Positions 32,902 to 42,012 of a stretch of DNA of 64,000 nucleotides are shown in pieces; position 1 is the first letter of the stretch; every line of letters starts with the position of its first letter. A model generated the notes under the pieces. It was not told the origin of the DNA. It saw only the letters and a list, made by a program, of their open reading frames with translations, and did not search any database. Origin of the DNA: Clostridia bacterium (GTDB lineage Bacteria > Bacillota > Clostridia > Christensenellales > Aristaeellaceae). Both the position numbers and the translations under genes were made by a program. The DNA lies in assembly GCA_017549335.1 (NCBI GenBank), contig JAFYVB010000003.1:62001-126000 (forward strand), read 5' to 3'.

Positions 32902-35022
32902 TTAGTTGAAGGATTGCTTGAGAGGTACAGACTTATATTTACCGCGCTTGAAGAGCTTCATAAGATCGTCGCCGTCGCCGGTGTAGGTGTAGATCTTCCA
33001 TTCGTTATGGGAGGCAACGCCCTTATCGCTGTAGCAGGAGCCCAAAGGATAAAGATTGGCGTCGCGGCTGGTGATGGCGCAGGTGCGCTGACGCTTGTCG
33101 CCCTTTTTCCAGTCGAAGATGGAAGTGCCGTACTTGCTGTAATCGCCGCCGATGAGGGCGAGCAGCGTGCCGGGGAAGTCGTCATGGGAGATGGGCGCGG
33201 CGTTTTCCACCATCTTGTCGTGGGTTTCGCCGGGCTGCTTGATGAAGTAGACCACCTGCATATTGCCGTTCTTGTCGCCGTGGTCGGCGGTGATGATGAT
33301 GGTAGCGTCATCATACAGACCCAGACGCTTCATTTCATCCATGTAAACCTTCACCATCTTCAGATAGCCGGCGATCGTTTCCTCGCGGGAAGCATCTTCC
33401 TTATAGCGGCCGTTGGCGTCCACGGTGTAGGGAGCATGGGCACCGCGCAGGTGGATCATCTGGATGTACTTGTCCTCGGTCTTGTCAGCCGTCAGGCCGC
33501 GGGCTTCCAGCTGGGTAAGGAAGTTATCGTAGGAATAGATGGGCTTGGGGGTCTTGTGACCGGGCTGGGTGAGATCGATCAGGTTATCCACCTTGCCGAC
33601 GGCCTCCGCCTTCATGCCGTTGGAGATGGCGGAATAGTAATAATAGTGGAACTTGTAGCCCAGCTGATGGATGGAATCGTACAGATGATTGGCAGAAGGC
33701 TGCTGCCAGGCATACTCAAACCACTGGGCCACCAGCATATCGGGGTCGAAATCCACGCCCGTCAGCATATGGGTGATGGAGGGATAGGTGCCGATGTAGC
33801 GGGGGTCGCAGTTGGTGTAATAGGTGAAATCCTTGAACGGATCCATGGCCTTGGGATAGGCGCGCAGGAGGCTCTTCATGTAGTTGTTGGCGAAGAAGTC
33901 AAGGACGAAGACAACCACGTTGCCGCTTTCGGACAGAGAGAACAGCTTTTCACCGTCCAGCTCATAGTTAAGACGGGCTTCCACGTTGTAGTAGGGATTG
34001 TGCCAGTCGCCGCACTTAAGGCAGTCCTTGCTCATGATGAAATCGTACAGTTCTTTGGTAACGATGCCGGTGGGTTCAAGACCGTTGGTTTCCTGCAGAA
34101 GCTTCACACGCTGGGTGGTGGTTTCGGTGAAGGAGTTGTTGATGCTGGAGTCGGATTCGAAGTAGCGCAGCGCCTGCATGCGCTTTTTGAGCTTGAGCAC
34201 CTTATCGCCGCTGTCGCCTTCAGCCAGCGCACCCACGGGAAGACCGTTCTTGTTGAGGCACTTGCTGCTCATGATGTAATCGTACAGCTCGGGGGTGACG
34301 ATGCCGGTTTCTTCAAAGCCGTTGACCTTCTGCAGCTGCTTGACGCGGGTGGCGGTGCTTTCGGTGAAGGAACTGCTGATGTTGGTGCTTTCAGAGAAAT
34401 ACAAAAGCTCCTGCATACGCTTCTTGAGCTTATATACCTTATCGCCGCTGCTGCCTTCAGCCAGGGTGCCGGGCTGCGTGCCGCTCTTGTTGAGGCACTT
34501 GCTGCTCATAATGAATTCGTACAGCTCGGTGGTGACTTTACCGGTCTGTTCAAAACCGTTGACCTTCTGCAGCTCCTTTACGCGGGTGGTCATGCCCTCG
34601 TTGAAAACGTCGTTCAGCTTGGCGGTGGAGGCGAAATACTGAAGCTGCTGCATACGCTCTTTCAGCGCCAGCACGCGTCCGCCGCTGTCGCCTTCCTGCA
34701 GCGTGCCCAGCTTGCGGCCGTTCTTCTGCAGCACGTCGTCGGAGAAGATCAGATCATACAGCGCCTGATCGATCTCGCCCGTCTGCTTGAGGCCGTTGGC
34801 CTTCTGCAGCTGCTTGACACGCTCCACCATGGTGCTGTTGAATTGCACATTTGTCGGTTTTGAGGTATAATAACCAAGCTCATACATGCGGTCTTTGATC
34901 TTGGTGATCTCTTTGCCGGAATCGCCCTGCTTGTAGAGCGCGGCAGCCATCGCCACAGAGCTGAGGCTCATGACGATGCACAAAATCAGTGCCGCCGAAA
35001 GAATGCGCTTGAAGATGTTCAT
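32902..35022 (-). CDS. Secreted protein with four PG-binding-like repeats and an alkaline-phosphatase-superfamily (sulfatase/LtaS-like) domain
   Basis: 706 residues. A signal peptide of about 27 residues precedes four tandem ~80-residue peptidoglycan-binding-like repeats (about 28-98, 105-178, 186-258, 266-336), each with a LQKxNGxxxTG core. A hydrolase domain follows: VVVFVLDFFANN (metal Asp near 375), RYIGTYPSITHMLTG with the likely Thr/Ser nucleophile near 412-415, MIHLRGAHAPY and ITADHGD. This is the phosphoglycerol/phosphoethanolamine transferase or sulfatase branch. Cysteines in the repeat ends (SKCLNK, KDCLKC) could form disulfides. It is the first gene of an operon with the YidC fusion. 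Likely substrate: an envelope glycerophosphate polymer, held at the wall by the repeats. GGAGG precedes the ATG. Confidence 0.9.
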   Translation of the reverse strand: MNIFKRILSAALILCIVMSLSSVAMAAALYKQGDSGKEITKIKDRMYELGYYTSKPTNVQFNSTMVERVKQLQKANGLKQTGEIDQALYDLIFSDDVLQKNGRKLGTLQEGDSGGRVLALKERMQQLQYFASTAKLNDVFNEGMTTRVKELQKVNGFEQTGKVTTELYEFIMSSKCLNKSGTQPGTLAEGSSGDKVYKLKKRMQELLYFSESTNISSSFTESTATRVKQLQKVNGFEETGIVTPELYDYIMSSKCLNKNGLPVGALAEGDSGDKVLKLKKRMQALRYFESDSSINNSFTETTTQRVKLLQETNGLEPTGIVTKELYDFIMSKDCLKCGDWHNPYYNVEARLNYELDGEKLFSLSESGNVVVFVLDFFANNYMKSLLRAYPKAMDPFKDFTYYTNCDPRYIGTYPSITHMLTGVDFDPDMLVAQWFEYAWQQPSANHLYDSIHQLGYKFHYYYYSAISNGMKAEAVGKVDNLIDLTQPGHKTPKPIYSYDNFLTQLEARGLTADKTEDKYIQMIHLRGAHAPYTVDANGRYKEDASREETIAGYLKMVKVYMDEMKRLGLYDDATIIITADHGDKNGNMQVVYFIKQPGETHDKMVENAAPISHDDFPGTLLALIGGDYSKYGTSIFDWKKGDKRQRTCAITSRDANLYPLGSCYSDKGVASHNEWKIYTYTGDGDDLMKLFKRGKYKSVPLKQSFN

Positions 35023-35066
35023 TTGACAGTTTCCTCCGAATACTTGGTATGGGAAAAACCCATGGT

Positions 35067-35096
35067 ATTATATCATCCGACAAGCGCAATCGTCAA
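35067..35096 (-). promoter_or_regulatory. Promoter of the PG-binding/YidC-fusion operon
   Basis: On the minus strand, TTGACG (35091-35096), an 18-base spacer and TATAAT (35067-35072) with an extended -10 TG. Confidence 0.7.
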
Positions 35097-35114
35097 TGTT
35101 TTGGACAAGCGCAA
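35079..35114. repeat. Paired direct repeat between divergent envelope operons
   Basis: GACAAGCGCAA occurs at 35079-35089 and 35104-35114, 25 bases apart, one copy inside the minus-strand promoter. It may bind a regulator of both operons. Confidence 0.45.
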
Positions 35115-35139
35115 ATTGCAAAAGTGACGGAAAAACAGG

Positions 35140-36426
35140 ATGGATTGGAAAAAATTACGAATTAAAGGGAATATTGCCGCGATGTGTCTGGCGCTGGCTT
35201 TTTCGGCAGGCGCAAGCGCGGAAAACAGCTTCCGTATCAATAAAAATACGGTGCTCAAAGTGACCGATCAAACGCCTTGTGCGGGCACGGGAAACGGGGA
35301 AACGACTTATGTTTCCAATCTTCCCGTGATCCGTTTGGACGGAGCGCTGTTAAGCACCCTTGAAAGCAAACCGGGAAAGATCACGGTGTACGATCCGCAG
35401 CGCGGCATCATGGAATGCGACGCCGCCATGAAGTACCGCGGCACATATTCCGCTTCTTTTACGCTCAAGCGCAATTACACCCTGCATCTGAAAACCGCCG
35501 ACGGAAAGCAGCTGAAAGAGAGCCTGCTGGGCTTGCGCCGGGACGATGACTACGCCTTGCTGGGCGGGTATTCCGATCCCTCGCGGCTGCGTATCACCGT
35601 GGGGCTTGATCTTTTCCGCGCCATCGGCGGAAACGCCCCCGAAGCGGCCCTGTGCGAAGTGTTTTTCGGGGAATACTACAAGGGAGTTTATGCACTGGTG
35701 GAGCGTCCCGACCGCAAGAGCGCAGGCGTTCCCAAGGATGGCGCCCTTTACCGCGTGCTGGCGCAGCGGGTGGACGGGGTGGATATTCTTTCGCAGTCTC
35801 CGCAGAAGGCGCCCGCAGGTGAAGCGTGGTACAATGTTGGCAAGGTATATCCCGACGGCGACGAGGGCTGGCGGGCGATGGAAGACTTCAACGCCTTCCT
35901 GACATCGGCAGATGACGCTTCCTTTGCCCGGGAGATCGAAAACTACCTGGATCTTTCCGCATTCGCCGATTACTATCTGTTCGTCAATGCCATCGGCGCG
36001 TCGGATAATATCGAAAAGAATCTTTTTCTTGCATGGGACGGCGAAAAATTCTATCCCATGCCCTGGGATCTGGATGCGGCCTTCGGCAGACTGTATAATG
36101 CGGAGCCGTCCGACCCAAACGCATGGTATTCTTCGCCCATGTATGAAAGACTGCTGAAAACGGAACGCTTTTCCGCACTGCTCAAGGAGCGCTACAAAGT
36201 TCTTCGCGCCGCTTTCCTGCCCGAAAACGTAACGGCCCGTTTTGAAAAGCATGCCGATCATCTGCAGGCAAACGGCGCCATCGAAAGAGAAGGTATCCGT
36301 TTCCTCCGTTACACCGACGTTACCACCCAAAAGACCCATGCGCTTGACGTATACGGAGAGATCGAATACATCGGAGAATTCATGGAAAAACGCCTGGAGT
36401 TGCTGGATTCTACCTTTTTATATTGA
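35140..36426 (+). CDS. Secreted CotH-family kinase
   Basis: 428 residues. An N-terminal signal (about 1-28, ending GASAENS) leads to the CotH domain: YRGTYSASFTLKRNY, a substrate-binding lobe with VFFGEYYKGVYALVERPD, then YYLFVNAIGASDNIEKNLFL and FYPMPWDLDAAFGRLY, which carry the Asn and Asp residues of the active centre. It is the second CotH protein of the window and lacks lamin-tail domains. The start at 35140 has only a weak ribosome site; ATG 35182 is an alternative but would lose the charged N-region. It is followed by a GT-C-like membrane protein, suggesting an envelope role. The protein target is unknown; spore-coat proteins are not seen nearby. Confidence 0.87.
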   Translation: MDWKKLRIKGNIAAMCLALAFSAGASAENSFRINKNTVLKVTDQTPCAGTGNGETTYVSNLPVIRLDGALLSTLESKPGKITVYDPQRGIMECDAAMKYRGTYSASFTLKRNYTLHLKTADGKQLKESLLGLRRDDDYALLGGYSDPSRLRITVGLDLFRAIGGNAPEAALCEVFFGEYYKGVYALVERPDRKSAGVPKDGALYRVLAQRVDGVDILSQSPQKAPAGEAWYNVGKVYPDGDEGWRAMEDFNAFLTSADDASFAREIENYLDLSAFADYYLFVNAIGASDNIEKNLFLAWDGEKFYPMPWDLDAAFGRLYNAEPSDPNAWYSSPMYERLLKTERFSALLKERYKVLRAAFLPENVTARFEKHADHLQANGAIEREGIRFLRYTDVTTQKTHALDVYGEIEYIGEFMEKRLELLDSTFLY

Positions 36427-36496
36427 TGCTTCCATTTTGGATCGAAATCATATATAATAAAAAAGATAACTGATGATACAAGGAGCATACGTACGT

Positions 36497-38656
36497 ATGA
36501 ATATCCTTTTGCCCGTTTTTGTGCTGATTGTGGGCGCCGCGCTGCTGGCGGCGGGTTTTGTCCTGCAAAAAATGAAATTTCTCCGCAAAGCCGGCTGCAT
36601 CGTGCTGGCCTGCCTTGTGCTGGAGGGTGTGGTTTTTAATTTGCAGGGGCTGACCGCAACGGGGCTTGAACCGCAGTTGCTGGATATATCCTCCGCCGTG
36701 ATCACCAAAGAGGAATTGCCCGGAGAGGAAACTTTTCTGTCCGCCGTTACGCCTTCGGGACAGGATATCGCCCCCATTTACCGTACCACGGTGGTCTTTG
36801 AAGATCTCCGGGCGGAAAGCGAAACGATCCGCCTTGATTTTGCGGGGGATAACCGTATTCTGGATGCTGATATTTATATCCGCGACGAAGCGTATGCCCA
36901 CGGTTTTGCACTGGCAAACACTGTCAAGGCTGCGCCGGGCAGTGAAAAGCATCACAGCGCAGTGACCGCCTTTGACAGCAACGGCGCTTTGGCGGCGGTG
37001 AAGATCGTTTTTGAAACAGAGGATGCTTCCGCCGAACTGGTGAGCGTGGAACTGAACGCGCCCGTTGCCTATGGCTTCAGCCTGCTTCGGTATTCGGTGT
37101 TTTGCCTGCCGCTGCTTTTGATCGCAGCCGTGGTGCATTTCAAATGGTACCTGATCGTCTTTGACCGCAAAAATTCCAGACATCTCATGGTTTATGCCGC
37201 TACTGCGCTGGTATGCGTGCTGCTGGTGGTGTGGGTGCAGTATCTGTGCACGCCCTTTGATACCACCCGCTTCCCCTATACCCGTGCGCTGGAATATCCC
37301 TTTGAAAAAGAGCCCTACGAATACCGCACCTTTGCCCATGCGCTGATGTTTGACGCCCTGGCCAACGGCACGGTGGAAATGCGCTATGATTATTCCGCCA
37401 CCGATTTCGCGGCGGTGGAAGATCCCTATGATCCCACTCAGCGCGCCGCGCAGGACGTGGATGATTACATGTTTGACTATGCCTTCTATGAGGGCAAGTA
37501 TTATTGCTACTTCGGTTTGACGCCGGTGATCATATTCTACGCGCCCTTCTACGCGCTGATGGGCTATCTGCCCAGTTACACCACGTCTGCCTTCTTCTTT
37601 GCGCTGACGAGCGTGGCGGCGGCTTTCCTGTGCCTGATGGAGGCGGCGAGAAGGTTTGTCAGAAAACCAGGGCTGGTGATGCTGTGTCTGTGCGCTGCGG
37701 CGCTGACGCTGGGCAGCAATGTGCTGATGCTGCAAAGCTGTGCGGACAGATATCACCTGAGCATCCAGAGCATGCAGCTGTTCTTCTTCCTGACGCTGTA
37801 TACCGCGCTGCGTGCCTGCCGGGAGAAAAAGCGGGGAAGCCGCACGGTGTGGTTTGTGCTGTCGGGCATCTGCACGGTGCTGCTGGTATGGTCCCGTGCA
37901 ACGGGTGCACTGGCGGGCGCGGCTTTCGTGGCTCCGCTGTTTATCTTCGTTGCCCTCAACAAAAAAGAAAAGGCCAAGGACAGAGTGCGCGATGCGCTGT
38001 CTTTCCTCATCCCCGTTATGCTGGGCGCGGCGGTGATCATGTACTATAACATGGTGCGCTTTGATTCGCCCTTTGAGTTCGGTCAAAAGTATCAGGTGAC
38101 CACCGAAAACATTGCCTACAACACCTTCAACCTGCGCAGCGTTTTGCAGGCGGTTTACTACTTCTTCCTGGATGGGCTGCAAACCGTGCCCGAATTCCCG
38201 TATCTGACGGTGGCGGATAACTTTGTCAACCGCACCGGCAATTATTTCTACGGCGTATGCAATGCGGGCGCCTTCACGATGCCGCTGACGCTGTGCATTT
38301 TCTTCCTGCCCTTCATCAGCGAAAAGCGCCGCCGCGGCAAGATCTTCTGCTACGGCGCAAGCGTTGCCATGACGGTGGTGATCGCGGTATCGGGCTTTAT
38401 CGTGGCGGGCGTTGCCCAGCGGTACGTTTGTGATATCCTGCCGGCGCTGTGCCTTGTGGGCGCACTGGCGGCGCTGGACGTGACCGCAAAGGAGACCGCC
38501 GAAAAACGCGGCATGCTGCAGGGGATCGTATCGGTTGTGTGCGCGGCTACCTTTGCCGTAGCACTGGCCATGGTTTTCAGCAATTACCGCTGCTTCATCA
38601 GCGAGTATTCACCGGATAAGTATCTGCATCTTTTTGAGCTGTTTACGATTTTGTAA
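36497..38656 (+). CDS. Large multi-pass membrane protein, probable GT-C-type glycosyltransferase
   Basis: 719 residues. Two N-terminal helices are followed by a ~170-residue extracytoplasmic beta-rich segment and then about ten more hydrophobic segments. The conserved-looking block EDPYDPTQRAAQ plus DYAFYEGKYYCYFGLTPVI, between a membrane segment and the next, resembles the first extracellular loop of GT-C transferases. I do not recognise a named family. Start 36497 has AAGGAG 11 bases upstream; an earlier in-frame ATG at 36473 lies before that site. It is 21 bases before a dolichol-phosphate-mannose-synthase-like enzyme that would supply its lipid-linked sugar donor, a common pairing. Function: likely sugar transfer to a surface polymer or protein; not proven. 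Confidence 0.75.
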   Translation: MNILLPVFVLIVGAALLAAGFVLQKMKFLRKAGCIVLACLVLEGVVFNLQGLTATGLEPQLLDISSAVITKEELPGEETFLSAVTPSGQDIAPIYRTTVVFEDLRAESETIRLDFAGDNRILDADIYIRDEAYAHGFALANTVKAAPGSEKHHSAVTAFDSNGALAAVKIVFETEDASAELVSVELNAPVAYGFSLLRYSVFCLPLLLIAAVVHFKWYLIVFDRKNSRHLMVYAATALVCVLLVVWVQYLCTPFDTTRFPYTRALEYPFEKEPYEYRTFAHALMFDALANGTVEMRYDYSATDFAAVEDPYDPTQRAAQDVDDYMFDYAFYEGKYYCYFGLTPVIIFYAPFYALMGYLPSYTTSAFFFALTSVAAAFLCLMEAARRFVRKPGLVMLCLCAAALTLGSNVLMLQSCADRYHLSIQSMQLFFFLTLYTALRACREKKRGSRTVWFVLSGICTVLLVWSRATGALAGAAFVAPLFIFVALNKKEKAKDRVRDALSFLIPVMLGAAVIMYYNMVRFDSPFEFGQKYQVTTENIAYNTFNLRSVLQAVYYFFLDGLQTVPEFPYLTVADNFVNRTGNYFYGVCNAGAFTMPLTLCIFFLPFISEKRRRGKIFCYGASVAMTVVIAVSGFIVAGVAQRYVCDILPALCLVGALAALDVTAKETAEKRGMLQGIVSVVCAATFAVALAMVFSNYRCFISEYSPDKYLHLFELFTIL

Positions 38657-38677
38657 TACGAAGGAGGACTCTTCATC

Positions 38678-39619
38678 ATGGATAAGATCGCTGTTTTGCT
38701 CCCTTGCTATAACGAAGCAAAGACCATCGAAAAGGTGGTGCGCGATTTCCGTGCCGTGCTGCCCGAAGCGGTGATCTATGTATACGATAACAATTCCACC
38801 GACGGTACGGCGGAGATCGCCCGCAATGCCGGCGCCGTGGTGCGCTACGAAAGCCGTCAGGGCAAGGGTAACGTGATCCGCGCCATGTTCCGCGATATCG
38901 AAGCGGAGTGCTATCTGATGGCGGACGGCGATGATACCTATCCTGCCGATCACGCCCGGGAAATGGTGAATATGGTGCTGGAAGGCGGCGCCGATATGGT
39001 GGTGGGCGACAGACTCAGCTCCACCTATTTCACCGAAAACAAGCGCCTTTTCCACAACACCGGCAATACCACCGTGCGTAAGCTGGTGAATGTGTTCTTC
39101 CACGGCGATATCAAGGATATTATGACGGGCTACCGTGCATTCTCGCCCGAGTTCGTTAAGTCCTTCCCTGTGCTTTCCCGCGGATTTGAGATCGAGACCG
39201 AAATGAGCATTCATGCGCTGGATCACAATCTGTGCCTCAAGTCCCTGCCCATCCAGTACCGTGACAGACCCGAAGGCAGCGTATCCAAGCTGAATACCGT
39301 CAAGGACGGCATCAAGGTCATTCGCACCATCTTCCGTCTGTTCCGCTATTACAAGCCGCTGCTGTTCTTCGGCTTGATCGGCATTGCTGTGTTCCTGCTG
39401 GGCCTTGCCATGCTGATCCCCGTCTTTGCAGAGTATTTTATGACGGGTCTGGTGCCCCGCTTCCCCACGCTGTTCTTCGGCTGCTTCCTGCTGCTGTTTG
39501 CTTTCTGCTCGCTGATCTGCGGCCTGATCCTCGATACCCAGGCCATGCACCATAAGCAGGATGCGGAGATCCGCCGCAACATTATTTCCATGATGCTCAG
39601 GAAAGAAATGAAAAAATAA
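38678..39619 (+). CDS. Family 2 glycosyltransferase (dolichol/polyprenol-phosphate sugar synthase type)
   Basis: 313 residues. The GT2 domain starts IAVLLPCYNEAKTIEKVV, contains the DNNSTDGTAEIA and MADGDDTYP (DxD-like) motifs, and a catalytic MTGYRAFSPEF segment. Two helices near the C-terminus (about 225-250 and 260-290) anchor it. This is the pattern of polyprenyl-phosphate sugar synthases such as GtrB and DPM1. The product would feed the GT-C-like protein just upstream, so the pair probably glycosylate an extracytoplasmic target. AAGGAGG lies 10 bases before the ATG. The sugar is unknown. Confidence 0.92.
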   Translation: MDKIAVLLPCYNEAKTIEKVVRDFRAVLPEAVIYVYDNNSTDGTAEIARNAGAVVRYESRQGKGNVIRAMFRDIEAECYLMADGDDTYPADHAREMVNMVLEGGADMVVGDRLSSTYFTENKRLFHNTGNTTVRKLVNVFFHGDIKDIMTGYRAFSPEFVKSFPVLSRGFEIETEMSIHALDHNLCLKSLPIQYRDRPEGSVSKLNTVKDGIKVIRTIFRLFRYYKPLLFFGLIGIAVFLLGLAMLIPVFAEYFMTGLVPRFPTLFFGCFLLLFAFCSLICGLILDTQAMHHKQDAEIRRNIISMMLRKEMKK

Positions 39620-39622
39620 AAT

Positions 39623-40474
39623 ATGATCGTCAGCCAAATTGATCTGCATATGCATACGACGGCGTCCGACGGCACCAATACGCCCCGGGAGCTGCTGGAG
39701 AAAATCAACGCAAGCGGTATAAAGATTTTCGCATGCACGGATCACGATACGGTGGACGGAGCAGCGGAGCTGTCGGGCATGACTTTGGGCGATGTGCGAT
39801 TGATCCCGGGCGTGGAGTTTTCCTGCAGGTCTTCTGCAGGAAAATGCCATATTTTGGGCTATGGGATCGATCTTGACAACGAAAAGCTGATCGGTGCGCT
39901 GGAGGATGGGAAAAAGCTGCGGGAGGATAAGCTGGAAAAGCGGCTGGCATTTCTGCGCTCCCGCTTTGGGATCGTGCCGGAGGAAGCGGAGATCAACTGG
40001 CTGAAGAGCCAGAACAGCCCCGGAAAACCGCACCTTGGGCAGATGCTGGTGAAAAGAGGGCTGGCGGCGAGCATCTCCGAAGCGATCAAAAAATATCTGG
40101 AGCCCCTGAAAGACGGGGATGACAGGCTGCCCTCGGGCGTTGCCATCGCTGCCGTTGCGGCAGCCGGCGGCATACCGGTATGGGCTCATCCCTTGGTCGG
40201 AGAGGGCGAAAAGCGCCTGCCCCGGGAGGAATTCCAAATGCAGCTTCAGGTGCTTCTGGATGAAGGAATCAAGGGGCTGGAGTGCTGGTACTCGCGTTAT
40301 ACGCGGGAAGAAACCGCCTTCCTGACGGCATTGGCCAAGGAAAAGGGATTGTTGGCCAGCAGCGGCAGTGATTATCACGGACATAACAAGCAGGAGATCT
40401 TTCCGGGGCAGTTGAGCGCAGAGGAGGTTCTCTGCCTTGAGGAAGAAATAACCGTGCTGAATGTATTTCTTTAA
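39623..40474 (+). CDS. PHP-domain phosphoesterase (YciV/TrpH, RNase AM-like)
   Basis: 283 residues with all PHP metal motifs: DLHMHTTASDGTNTPRELL, ACTDHDTVDG, PGVEFSC, HILGYGID, WAHPLVG and SSGSDYHG. The family removes phosphate from 3',5'-nucleoside bisphosphates or trims RNA 5' ends. Length and motif layout match TrpH/YciV. It starts 3 bases after the glycosyltransferase stop and has no strong site of its own, so it is probably translated by coupling. Its housekeeping role is unrelated to the envelope genes upstream. It ends before a strong terminator. Confidence 0.93.
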   Translation: MIVSQIDLHMHTTASDGTNTPRELLEKINASGIKIFACTDHDTVDGAAELSGMTLGDVRLIPGVEFSCRSSAGKCHILGYGIDLDNEKLIGALEDGKKLREDKLEKRLAFLRSRFGIVPEEAEINWLKSQNSPGKPHLGQMLVKRGLAASISEAIKKYLEPLKDGDDRLPSGVAIAAVAAAGGIPVWAHPLVGEGEKRLPREEFQMQLQVLLDEGIKGLECWYSRYTREETAFLTALAKEKGLLASSGSDYHGHNKQEIFPGQLSAEEVLCLEEEITVLNVFL

Positions 40475-40475
40475 C

Positions 40476-40516
40476 AAAAAAACAGCGCCTGCATTGCGTG
40501 AGTGCAGGCGCTGTTA
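40476..40516. terminator. Bidirectional terminator
   Basis: The 12-bp stem ACAGCGCCTGCA/TGCAGGCGCTGT with a 9-base loop has a T-run on the minus strand. It ends the PG-binding lipoprotein gene and the PHP operon. Confidence 0.85.
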
Positions 40517-40528
40517 TGTATAGATCGA

Positions 40529-41914
40529 TTAAGCCAGATCGGGATAATCGCCTTCGTAGAGGTAACGCAGCGTGGCGGGGCCGGCTTTACCGTCGGCCTT
40601 GAGGCCCTTGGCAGTCTGGAATTTCTTAACGGCTTCGATGGTGCCTTCGCCGTAGTAGCCGTCGATGGTGCCGTTATAGTAGCCGGCGTTCTTCAGCGCG
40701 CGCTGGAGCTTCTTGACGGGCTCGCCCATCATGCCCTTCTGCAAGGTGAAGTACTGACCGTTGGGGGCTGCGGTCACCCGCACATAGCCGTTGGGCGTGG
40801 GGGTGGCAGCGGGCTTGGCGGTGGGCTTCTGGTTGGAGGAAGCGTTGCCGGAAGAAGAGGAAGAGGTATTGACCGTGCCGGTGAACAGGCGGTTCAGCGT
40901 GGTGGCGCCGGCCTTGCCGTCGGCGGTCAGGCCGTTGGCGCGCTGGAAGGCCTTGACGGCATCCTGCGTACCGGTGCCGAAGCTGCCGTCCACGGTGCCG
41001 CGGTAGAAGCCGTAGGCCTTCAGCTTGGACTGAAGCAGACGCACGGCGTCATTGGCATCGCCCAGCTTCAGGGAAACGCCGATCACGCCCACGGCGGTGT
41101 TGGCTTTACGGGCGGAGGAGGAATACAGCTTATTCAGCGTGGTGGGACCGGCGATGCCGTCGTTATCCAGGCTGGAACGGGTCTGGAAGGACTTGATAGC
41201 CATTTCGGTGATATCGCAGAACTTGCCGCTGGCGCTGCCTTCCAGATAGCCCAGCTCGATCAGACGGCTCTGCATCTGGGTGACCTTGGTGCCGCTGTTG
41301 CCGTTGGACAGATAGGTGTTTTCGGTAACGGGCTTGCTGGTGGGCTTGGGAGTGGGAGTGCCGGGAGCGCCGGTGGGACGGTAGGTGGCGGCAGAGGAGC
41401 TGCTCAGCTTGTTGAGCGTCGCCTGTCCCACAATGCCGTCGGCGGTCAGACCGTTCTGCGCCTGGAAGCGCTTGACGGCATTTTCGGTGTATTCGCCGAA
41501 GTCGCCGTCGGTTTTGCCTTCAAAGTAGCCAAGACGCTTGAGCGCAGCCTGCACGTTGGCCACCGCGTCTCCCTGACTGCCGCGCTTCAATACACCCGTG
41601 CCGAGAGTGGGCGTGGGGGAAGCGGCGGGGGTGGGCGTAATCGGCATATAGGGGGTGGCGGCGCCGATGAAAGCATCGGTCACCTGCGGGTCGGGATCGC
41701 CCCAGGGCTGCGCGCCGGTATCGGGAGTGGGGGTCACGACGATCACGGTGTTCGTATTCAGACCGGGCGTGGGCGCGTTGGTATAGGTTTTCCAGGTGGC
41801 GTCCACGGTGATGCCGTTATTGTTGGACGGGTCCTTGATACAGCCGCTGAGGGTGCAGCACAGTGCGATCAGCAGCAGGGCAAGGAGCATCAGTTTGAAG
41901 GTGCGCTGTTTCAT
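40529..41914 (-). CDS. Lipoprotein with four peptidoglycan-binding repeats
   Basis: 461 residues. The lipobox TLSGC (Cys near 24) marks a membrane lipoprotein. A Thr/Pro-rich linker with TPTP units is followed by four PG_binding_1 repeats of about 70-75 residues with the GS-GDAV-LQ-L-GYF-G-DG-FG-TE-AVK-FQ-NGL-DG-G-ATL pattern. Two more Pro/Thr-rich linkers separate them. No catalytic domain is visible. Such proteins bind the glycan strands and tether membrane to wall. The start at 41914 has AAGGAT upstream; the longer frame to 41947 lacks one. It stands alone on the minus strand. A role as a wall anchor or stabiliser is inferred. Confidence 0.9.
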   Translation of the reverse strand: MKQRTFKLMLLALLLIALCCTLSGCIKDPSNNNGITVDATWKTYTNAPTPGLNTNTVIVVTPTPDTGAQPWGDPDPQVTDAFIGAATPYMPITPTPAASPTPTLGTGVLKRGSQGDAVANVQAALKRLGYFEGKTDGDFGEYTENAVKRFQAQNGLTADGIVGQATLNKLSSSSAATYRPTGAPGTPTPKPTSKPVTENTYLSNGNSGTKVTQMQSRLIELGYLEGSASGKFCDITEMAIKSFQTRSSLDNDGIAGPTTLNKLYSSSARKANTAVGVIGVSLKLGDANDAVRLLQSKLKAYGFYRGTVDGSFGTGTQDAVKAFQRANGLTADGKAGATTLNRLFTGTVNTSSSSSGNASSNQKPTAKPAATPTPNGYVRVTAAPNGQYFTLQKGMMGEPVKKLQRALKNAGYYNGTIDGYYGEGTIEAVKKFQTAKGLKADGKAGPATLRYLYEGDYPDLA

Positions 41915-42012
41915 TTTGAGAATCCTTCTTTCCGGTGATACAATCATCTTTCATCTATTAAGACGAACTTGCGGGAGAAAAGTTTCCCGTCGATGAGAAA
42001 AAATTACTAATT

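Noticed and set aside
31387..34863. 1158-codon plus-strand frame opposite the YidC fusion and the PG-binding/AlkP protein
   Set aside because: Antisense shadow with a His/Val/Gly-rich, motif-free translation. The minus strand has clear domains.
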